Part shown: piece by piece, positions 40,412 through 45,893 of the stretch
Position numbering within the stretch: the stretch's first letter is position 1
How the letters are laid out: each line of letters starts with the position of its first letter
NCBI GenBank assembly: GCA_012729635.1
Contig: JAAYCT010000040.1
Span: 1 to 45,893, forward strand
Reading direction: 5' to 3'
From: Clostridiaceae bacterium
GTDB taxonomy: Bacteria > Bacillota > Clostridia > Saccharofermentanales > Saccharofermentanaceae
Length of the DNA: 45,893 nt
Position numbers and translations under genes: made by a program
The notes under the pieces: generated by a model
The model's database searches: none
Told to the model about the DNA's origin: nothing
What the model saw: the letters and a program-made list of their open reading frames with translations, nothing else

Positions 40412-41847
40412 TCGAATATGAAGCGGTCATCGGACTGGAGGTCCATGTCGAGCTTTCAACCGAGTCGAAAATATTCTGTGCGTGTCCGACCGCTTTCGGC
40501 GGAGCGCCGAATACGCATGTCTGCGCGATTTGCTCCGGGATGCCCGGAACGCTTCCCGCACTGAACCGGGAGGTCCTTCGTTACGCGATTCGCGCAGGAT
40601 TGGCGACGAACTGCGAGATTACCCGAGACGGGAAGTTTGACCGGAAAAACTATTTTTACCCGGATCTTCCGAAAGCGTATCAGATTTCCCAGCTGTACCT
40701 TCCCGTTTGCCGGAACGGGCGGATCGAAATCGGTGAAGGAAAAAACAAAAAAACAATCGGGATCCATGAGATGCACATCGAAGAGGATGCCGGAAAACTG
40801 GTGCACGATCCCGAAGGCAACTGCACCCTCGTGGACTATAACCGCTGCGGCATCCCGTTGATTGAGATTGTCAGCAAGCCCGATTTCCGATCGGCCGACG
40901 AGGTTACCGATTATCTGGAACGACTGAAAACGACGCTTCAATATATCGGCGTGTCCGACTGCAAAATGCAGGAGGGATCGATGCGTGCGGACATCAACCT
41001 GTCCGTCCGTCCGGTCGGCCGGGAAGAACTCGGAACCCGAACCGAGATGAAAAACATGGCATCACTCAAGGCGATATCCCGCGCAATCGAGGCGGAAACG
41101 AAACGCCAGATCAGCCGGATATCGGCCGGAAAACCGATTAAACAGCAGACGCGTCGATGGGACGATGATAAGGGCGTTTCCTTTTCGATGCGAAGCAAGG
41201 AAGACGCACACGACTACAAGTATTTCCCGGAGCCGGATCTTCTTCCGCTTCGTGTGAGCGACGGGATGATCGAAGAAATCCGCCGTGAGATTCCCGAATT
41301 GCGCGAGGCGCGAAGGGCGCGGTATATAAAAGAGCTCGGGCTTCCGGAATACGATGCCGACATCCTTACGTCATCGTTTCCCCTGGTGCGTATCTTTGAG
41401 CGGACGGCCGGGATTTGCGGAAACGCGAAGGAAGCGTCCAACTGGATTATGACCGATCTTCTGAAGCTTTTGAAGGACGAGCAGGTTGCGCCGGAGGACA
41501 TGCATTTTCCGGAGGATTCGCTCGGGAAGATTATTCGTATGACCTCGGAAGGCGTGATTAATCGATCGGTCGGTCGAAGAGTGCTCACCGAGCTGTTCGG
41601 ATCCGATACCGATCCGATTACGTATGTGAAGGATAACGGGCTGGCCATGGTTTCGGATCAGTCGGTAATCGAAACGGCGGTCGACCGCGCGATCCGCGAA
41701 AACGAAAAGGCGGTCGCCGACTACCTTTGCGGAAACCCGAAGAGTCTTCAGTTCCTGATCGGACAAGCGATGCGTCATCTTCGCGGAAAGGGCGATCCTC
41801 AATCTGTTCAGAAGATCCTTTTCGAGCATCTCGAAAAGCGTCGTTGA
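40408..41847 (+). CDS. gatB: Aspartyl/glutamyl-tRNA amidotransferase subunit B, copy 2
   Basis: GatB of 479 residues, close homologue of the copy at 37059, with motifs intact: VIGLEVHVEL, IFCACP and CAICSGMPGTLP, FYPDLPKAYQ, MHIEEDAGKLVHD and RTEMKNMASL. Long blocks are identical between the two copies (for example GVSDCKMQEGSMRADINLSV), so they arose by duplication and remain under constraint. Middle and tail domain are complete. Coupled to gatA2 by a four-base overlap. Together with gatC2 and gatA2 it should form a standard amidotransferase that makes Gln-tRNA and/or Asn-tRNA. Confidence 0.95.
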   Translation: MIEYEAVIGLEVHVELSTESKIFCACPTAFGGAPNTHVCAICSGMPGTLPALNREVLRYAIRAGLATNCEITRDGKFDRKNYFYPDLPKAYQISQLYLPVCRNGRIEIGEGKNKKTIGIHEMHIEEDAGKLVHDPEGNCTLVDYNRCGIPLIEIVSKPDFRSADEVTDYLERLKTTLQYIGVSDCKMQEGSMRADINLSVRPVGREELGTRTEMKNMASLKAISRAIEAETKRQISRISAGKPIKQQTRRWDDDKGVSFSMRSKEDAHDYKYFPEPDLLPLRVSDGMIEEIRREIPELREARRARYIKELGLPEYDADILTSSFPLVRIFERTAGICGNAKEASNWIMTDLLKLLKDEQVAPEDMHFPEDSLGKIIRMTSEGVINRSVGRRVLTELFGSDTDPITYVKDNGLAMVSDQSVIETAVDRAIRENEKAVADYLCGNPKSLQFLIGQAMRHLRGKGDPQSVQKILFEHLEKRR

Positions 41848-41947
41848 TTCAACAACGTTCCCGATCCGAAGTGCGCTCGAGCCCGTTTTCCGGCCCACCG
41901 GGAGTATCCTCGGAAACGCCTTCCGATACCTTCCCTTCCGGTTGTTC

Positions 41948-41976
41948 TTGTTAAAGAAAGAGAAATCTGATATATT
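41948..41976 (+). promoter_or_regulatory. Predicted promoter of the CNNM/CorC-type gene
   Basis: TTGTTA (41948-41953) and TATATT (41971-41976) are 17 bases apart, and TGA before the -10 gives a partial extended -10. It lies 115 bases before the GTG start, so there is a leader of about 105 bases without a clear terminator. Confidence 0.5.
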
Positions 41977-42090
41977 CTCATCTGTGAGGAGCGGGTGAGA
42001 CAAAGGTCAAGCTGCGCCCCCGAAGTGATGAAGCGGTGCAATGAAATACCGCGGACCGGGAATTTTACCCAAGAAAGGACAGGAATCACG

Positions 42091-43452
42091 GTGCCCGACG
42101 ACGATATAGGCCGAATTATTGTCGACCTGATCATTGTTTTTATTTTTGTTTTAATCAATGCATTCTTTTCCGCTACGGAAATGGCCGTAATTACCCTCAA
42201 CGACAACAAAATACGAAAAATGTCCGAGGAGGGACACCGAGGAGCCCGTCGTGTTCTCCGTTTTATAGAGAATCCGGGATCGTTTCTGGCGACCATTCAG
42301 GTCGGTGTCACCTTGGCCGGTTTTCTTTCGTCCGCATTCGCCGCGGATAAATTTACCGACCTGTTACACAAAACCCTCGATCCGACCGGCCGATACGAGT
42401 CCATCCTTCGCCCGGGCAGCATGGTGGTCATCACCATCATTCTGTCCTATTTTTCATTGGTATTGGGTGAATTGGTCCCGAAGCGCGTTGCACAGAAATA
42501 CCCCGACCGGGTCGCTTTCTTTTCCGCATCCATTGTGAAAGCCTTTGGTGTTTTGATGAAGCCTTTCGTTAAGTTACTTACGTTTTCGACCAACGGGGTT
42601 CTTCGAATGATGAGGATCGATCCGAACGCGAACGACCGAAACGTCACGGAAGAAGAAATTCGGATGATGGTCGATGTCGGCAGTGAGTCCGGTTCCATCG
42701 AAGACGAAGAAAAGCAGATGATCAAGAATGTCTTTGAATTTAACGACAAGGAAGCGTCCGAGATTATGACGCACCGAAGGAAAATCGTATCGCTGTCGAT
42801 TGAGGCGGATATTGATGAGGTGATGACCATCGCGGCGAACGAGCAGTTCACGCGTATACCGGTTTACCGGGAAACCATCGATGATATCGTCGGCATCCTG
42901 CATATCAAGGATCTTCTCAGCTTCTCTTCCTGCCCGGATCGCAGGGGTGATTTTTCGCTCGAAAAACTGATCCGCCGCCCGCTCGTCGTACATGAGAATA
43001 AAAAGATATCTTCCTTATTCCATGAGATGAAAAAGGGCGGGATGCAGATGGCGGTGATTGTCGACGAGTACGGCGGCACAATGGGGATTGCTACGATTGA
43101 AGACGTGATCGAAGAAATTGTAGGAAATATCACGGACGAGTTTGACAAGGAAGAACAGGAGCTTGTGCTTCTTCCGGACGGTGACTACCTGGTATCGGGT
43201 GACATGACGCTCAATGATCTGGAGAACGCGATTGATATCGATTTACCCGACGAAGACTACGATACGATCGCCGGTCTTGCGATTCAGCTCTTGGATCGAA
43301 TCCCGGCCGACGGAGAGACCCCGGAGGTACAGTATAAGAATTTGATGATCCGGGTCGAACAGGTTCAGGACAAATGGATATCAAAACTTCGTCTCCGAAT
43401 TCTTCCGGAGGAAGAGCGGAACGAAGATGAGGAGGAGCAAGACAATGACTGA
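42091..43452 (+). CDS. CNNM/CorC-type membrane protein with CBS domains
   Basis: Membrane protein of 453 residues (HlyC/CorC family). A DUF21/CNNM transmembrane domain (about residues 5-190, with the first segment IIVDLIIVFIFVLINAFFSA and the ATEMA motif) is followed by two CBS domains (about 215-335, with EIMTHRRKI and PRPLVV-like blocks) and a C-terminal CorC_HlyC domain (about 350-435). Relatives move Mg2+ or other divalent cations, with ATP binding to the CBS pair. The GTG at 42091 has CAGGA seven bases upstream. The last residues are very acidic. It overlaps the HAD phosphatase gene by eight bases. Confidence 0.9.
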   Translation: MPDDDIGRIIVDLIIVFIFVLINAFFSATEMAVITLNDNKIRKMSEEGHRGARRVLRFIENPGSFLATIQVGVTLAGFLSSAFAADKFTDLLHKTLDPTGRYESILRPGSMVVITIILSYFSLVLGELVPKRVAQKYPDRVAFFSASIVKAFGVLMKPFVKLLTFSTNGVLRMMRIDPNANDRNVTEEEIRMMVDVGSESGSIEDEEKQMIKNVFEFNDKEASEIMTHRRKIVSLSIEADIDEVMTIAANEQFTRIPVYRETIDDIVGILHIKDLLSFSSCPDRRGDFSLEKLIRRPLVVHENKKISSLFHEMKKGGMQMAVIVDEYGGTMGIATIEDVIEEIVGNITDEFDKEEQELVLLPDGDYLVSGDMTLNDLENAIDIDLPDEDYDTIAGLAIQLLDRIPADGETPEVQYKNLMIRVEQVQDKWISKLRLRILPEEERNEDEEEQDND

Positions 43453-44131
43453 CCCCTGTGCCGCGAGCTTCGGCCGTCCCCTGAAGTATGACGCAATATT
43501 TTACGACTTTGACGGAACGCTCGTCGACACCATTCCCTTGATTGTCAAGTGCTTTCATATCGCATTCGAGGAAGTCGTCGGAACGCGCAAGGACGAGAAG
43601 GAAATTCTATCTACGATCGGCCTGCCGCTCTGGACCGCGTTTCGCGATTATGACGAAGAAACGCAGAAGAAACTTCACGAAGCATATATTCGGGCGAATG
43701 AGAAATATATCGGGACGGATGTCCGGCTTTTCCCCGGTGTCCTTGAGGGCCTGAAAGCGGTTTCCGAACTCGGCGTGACGCAGTGTGTGGTCACGTCCAA
43801 GCGCCGGGAATCCGCATTGTTTACGATGCATCAATTCCATCTCGAAAACTACTTCTCATTATTGGTTTCCCGGGAGGATACCGCAGAACACAAGCCGTCA
43901 CCTGCCCCGATTCACTTCGCGTGCGAGCGGTTGGGTCTTATTGATCCGACTCGTATCCTTTTTGTCGGCGACAGTGTCCATGACCTGATATGTGCGGAAA
44001 ATGCCGGAGTCGATTCCGCCGCGGTCGATTGGACGTATATGCCGAAGGAAGATTTACGCGCATTGTCCCCGAAATTTTGGCTGGACAATCTTTCCGAGCT
44101 TTCTTGCATTCTGGTCGGTCGGGAATTATAA
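43445..44131 (+). CDS. HAD-superfamily phosphatase (PpaX/Gph-like)
   Basis: Cytoplasmic phosphatase of 228 residues. HAD motifs: the nucleophile Asp in FYDFDGTLVDT, a Thr/Ser in CVVTSKRR, Lys in EHKPSPAP and the metal-binding Asp in FVGDSVHDLICAENAG. A cap of the helical C1 type lies between the first two. This fits pyrophosphatase PpaX or phosphoglycolate phosphatase; the exact substrate is open. The ATG at 43445 has GGAGGAG seven bases upstream and overlaps the stop of the CBS gene by eight bases, so the two are translated together. Confidence 0.88.
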   Translation: MTDPCAASFGRPLKYDAIFYDFDGTLVDTIPLIVKCFHIAFEEVVGTRKDEKEILSTIGLPLWTAFRDYDEETQKKLHEAYIRANEKYIGTDVRLFPGVLEGLKAVSELGVTQCVVTSKRRESALFTMHQFHLENYFSLLVSREDTAEHKPSPAPIHFACERLGLIDPTRILFVGDSVHDLICAENAGVDSAAVDWTYMPKEDLRALSPKFWLDNLSELSCILVGREL

Positions 44132-44178
44132 TGGGCGTGCTGTGCCAAAAATATTAAGACAATAAAGGACGTTGAATA

Positions 44179-45750
44179 ATGGATAACAACAAAAAAGCTC
44201 CCGCAAAAAAGACGAAAAAGGTGATCAAGCCGATCGTCGCTGCCTCTGCACTCAAAAGGCTTCTGACGATTGTCATTGTTCTTGTATTATTAATTGCCGT
44301 CGGCGGCTTTTTTGCTTTCAGGGCAGGCGTTCCCGCGATGGTGCTGACCGGTGCGGAATTCGAAGTCACATCGGAAAACGGCGATTCCCGGGTGCTCGAA
44401 CGCGTGAAAGTCAATGAGTTGAATTTTCAATTTGCCAATATGCTCAATCAATTGGCCCAATATGGACAGATCGATCCGGAAGCGGATCTCGATTCAAAAA
44501 TCAGTATCGGTGATACCGAAAAGACGATTCGCGAGTACGCATACGAATTAACCTGTCAAACCATGATTCGATCCATCCAGATCGGAAAAGAAGCAAAAAA
44601 GGATAAGACGTTTAAGGCGGAGGGCGTCGAGAGATCGGTGAATCTTTCCGTTGAGCAATTACGGGAAAACGTTGATTTCTATTCGAGCATGCACGGGCAG
44701 GTGATTACGCCCGACGAGTATCTTTCAAACATTTACGGACCGGGAACGACCGTTTCGGCCTATGCGAAATTTTTAGAGCGTCAGATGATCGTGGACGAGT
44801 ATCTTCAATATTTGGAGCAATTCGTATTTGCACCTTCCGCCGAGGAAATGAGTTCCGTTACCGAAGAGACGGCTCCCGATGCGGCGCTTGTAACGTTCCG
44901 TTTCTACTCGTTCTTTGCCGATTATGCCGATGACGCCACGGAGGAAGTAAAGACGGCCGCGCTGAACGAAGCGAAGAACAAGGCCAATGTCCTCATTACG
45001 CGCGTAACGGATGAACAAAGCTTTCGTGACGTGAGTGAGGATATGGCGATTGAAGCCGATAAGCCAAACTTTGCGGACGGACAAGATCCGACTCTGGCAA
45101 AAGATATGTCCTACGATTCAATCAGCCAATATGTCAATCCGGAAATGGCGGAATACCTGTATTCAGAGGACCGTGCCGAGGGGGACAAAACGGTCATTGA
45201 AACGGAAAGGGGTGCGATGGCCGTTTATTTCGTGTCAAGAAGCATGGATACCCATCCGTCGATCTCCTATCGCGAAATTCGGTTGAATTATACCATGGAT
45301 TATGACGCCGAAGGAAAAGCGACTCCGAACAATAAAGAAGAAATCAACGCAAAGGCTGAGAAAATCATAGGAATGATCACCGACGATCAAAGCGTTTTCT
45401 CTCTTGCCAAGCGTTATTCCGACGATTATGCCGGCACGGTCAACGGCGGACTCGTGACGGATTATGATCCCGACTCCGCTTTTACCGAAGAAACCGTCTC
45501 CGAATATGACCGTTCGTTGCTTTCGTGGCTGACTATGCCCGAACGTAAGGCGGGAGACACGGTGATTTTGGAAAGCGCGGATTCCGCTCGTATCATCTAT
45601 TTCGTCGACAGTATTCCTGCTTGGAAAGCGAATCTTCGCAGAAAGACAATCAATGAAAAATACAGTGAATGGCTGAAAGGCCTGGAAGCCGAGGGAGAAG
45701 TCACATATACCATAAAATACGGAAATATCGAGCTTGCTTCGGCCCGGTAA
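44179..45750 (+). CDS. Membrane-anchored PpiC-like foldase
   Basis: Protein of 523 residues with a basic Lys-rich start, one membrane segment (about 28-48) and a large extracytoplasmic part. Two regions resemble degenerate PpiC (parvulin) modules: one from about 230 to 360, ending in AMAVYFVSRSMD, and one from about 365 to 490 with SLAKRYSDDYAGTVNGGLVT and ending in ARIIYFVDS. A helical SurA-like part lies before them. This is similar in plan to the PpiC lipoprotein at 32732 but anchored by a helix. Probable function: folding aid for exported proteins; the catalytic state of the modules is uncertain. AAAGGACG lies ten bases before the ATG. Transcribed after the HAD gene with a 47-base gap. 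Confidence 0.8.
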   Translation: MDNNKKAPAKKTKKVIKPIVAASALKRLLTIVIVLVLLIAVGGFFAFRAGVPAMVLTGAEFEVTSENGDSRVLERVKVNELNFQFANMLNQLAQYGQIDPEADLDSKISIGDTEKTIREYAYELTCQTMIRSIQIGKEAKKDKTFKAEGVERSVNLSVEQLRENVDFYSSMHGQVITPDEYLSNIYGPGTTVSAYAKFLERQMIVDEYLQYLEQFVFAPSAEEMSSVTEETAPDAALVTFRFYSFFADYADDATEEVKTAALNEAKNKANVLITRVTDEQSFRDVSEDMAIEADKPNFADGQDPTLAKDMSYDSISQYVNPEMAEYLYSEDRAEGDKTVIETERGAMAVYFVSRSMDTHPSISYREIRLNYTMDYDAEGKATPNNKEEINAKAEKIIGMITDDQSVFSLAKRYSDDYAGTVNGGLVTDYDPDSAFTEETVSEYDRSLLSWLTMPERKAGDTVILESADSARIIYFVDSIPAWKANLRRKTINEKYSEWLKGLEAEGEVTYTIKYGNIELASAR

Positions 45751-45807
45751 GAAATATCCCTGCGGAACGGTGAATTGTAAAATGAAGTGACGCAAAAGAA
45801 ATAAAGA

Positions 45808-45891
45808 TGTCCCACGAGGACGATCTCACATACAATGTTAAGTGACCAAACCAAACACGCAGGAGGCATCCCGTGGGACACGAACATTGTA
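45808..45891. repeat. Interleaved inverted repeats around a start codon
   Basis: TGTCCCACG (45808-45816) is the exact reverse complement of CGTGGGACA (45872-45880), and TACAATGTT (45831-45839) is the exact complement of AACATTGTA (45883-45891). Their order A-B-A'-B' fits an H-type pseudoknot. The right arms contain the GTG start and first codons of the gene at 45873; the ribosome binding site AGGAGG (45861-45866) falls in the loop between. This may be the end of a mobile element or a translation control structure. Confidence 0.6.
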
Positions 45892-45893
45892 AC
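45873..45893 (+). CDS. Start of a gene cut by the window edge
   Basis: GTG at 45873 has AGGAGG six bases upstream and stays open to the edge, giving M-G-H-E-H-C-N. Seven residues are too few to recognise a family. The surrounding inverted repeats are suggestive of a transposase gene at the left end of an insertion sequence, but this is inference. Confidence 0.4.

Overview
The window looks like a piece of the chromosome of an anaerobic, Gram-positive-type clostridial Firmicute of moderate GC content (judged by eye). Pointers are the lipoproteins and PrsA-type foldases, the GatCAB amidotransferase genes, a pyridine-nucleotide-independent type of thioredoxin reductase known from clostridia, an iron-type alcohol dehydrogenase, strong AGGAGG-type ribosome binding sites, and promoters that often carry an extended -10 (TGnTATAAT). 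I saw no rRNA, tRNA, CRISPR array or complete insertion sequence.

Left part (1-8700): a minus-strand polar amino acid ABC importer (permease and binding protein; the ATPase may begin at the left edge); a D-lyxose isomerase-type cupin; a three-gene ABC-2 exporter behind an elaborate leader (promoter, short ORF with RBS, tandem hairpins, second promoter, intrinsic terminator); and a DUF1836 regulator followed by an NfeD-like protein and a flotillin.

Middle (8800-26000): a minus-strand block with a small secreted protein, two FtsX/MacB-type permeases, an ATPase and a 732-residue lipoprotein whose C-terminal half resembles a solute-binding protein. The promoter of the secreted protein has a run of 12 A in its spacer. 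After this come a GrpB-family protein, an S41 protease, a LysE-type exporter, an XRE regulator, a small nitroreductase-like protein, a CPBP protease, a DUF2161 nuclease-like protein, a PAS-GGDEF-hemerythrin protein diverging from a metallo-hydrolase across a perfect 20-bp palindrome, and a MATE exporter coupled to a stand-alone condensation-type acyltransferase.

Right part (26100-45893): DUF1846 protein behind a leader terminator; a minus-strand run of FFTR-like flavin reductase, asparaginase, lipoprotein and radical SAM/SPASM enzyme; exonuclease III; a PpiC lipoprotein; an iron-type alcohol dehydrogenase; and then two complete, back-to-back gatC-gatA-gatB sets. In the first set GatA has lost all three residues of the Lys-Ser-Ser amidase triad, while its GatB keeps the kinase motifs and the second set looks normal. 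This catalytically empty GatA within an intact-looking operon is the most striking observation. A CNNM/CorC-type CBS protein, a HAD phosphatase and a membrane-anchored PpiC-like protein follow. At the right edge a coding start lies inside interleaved inverted repeats that could form a pseudoknot, possibly the start of a mobile element.
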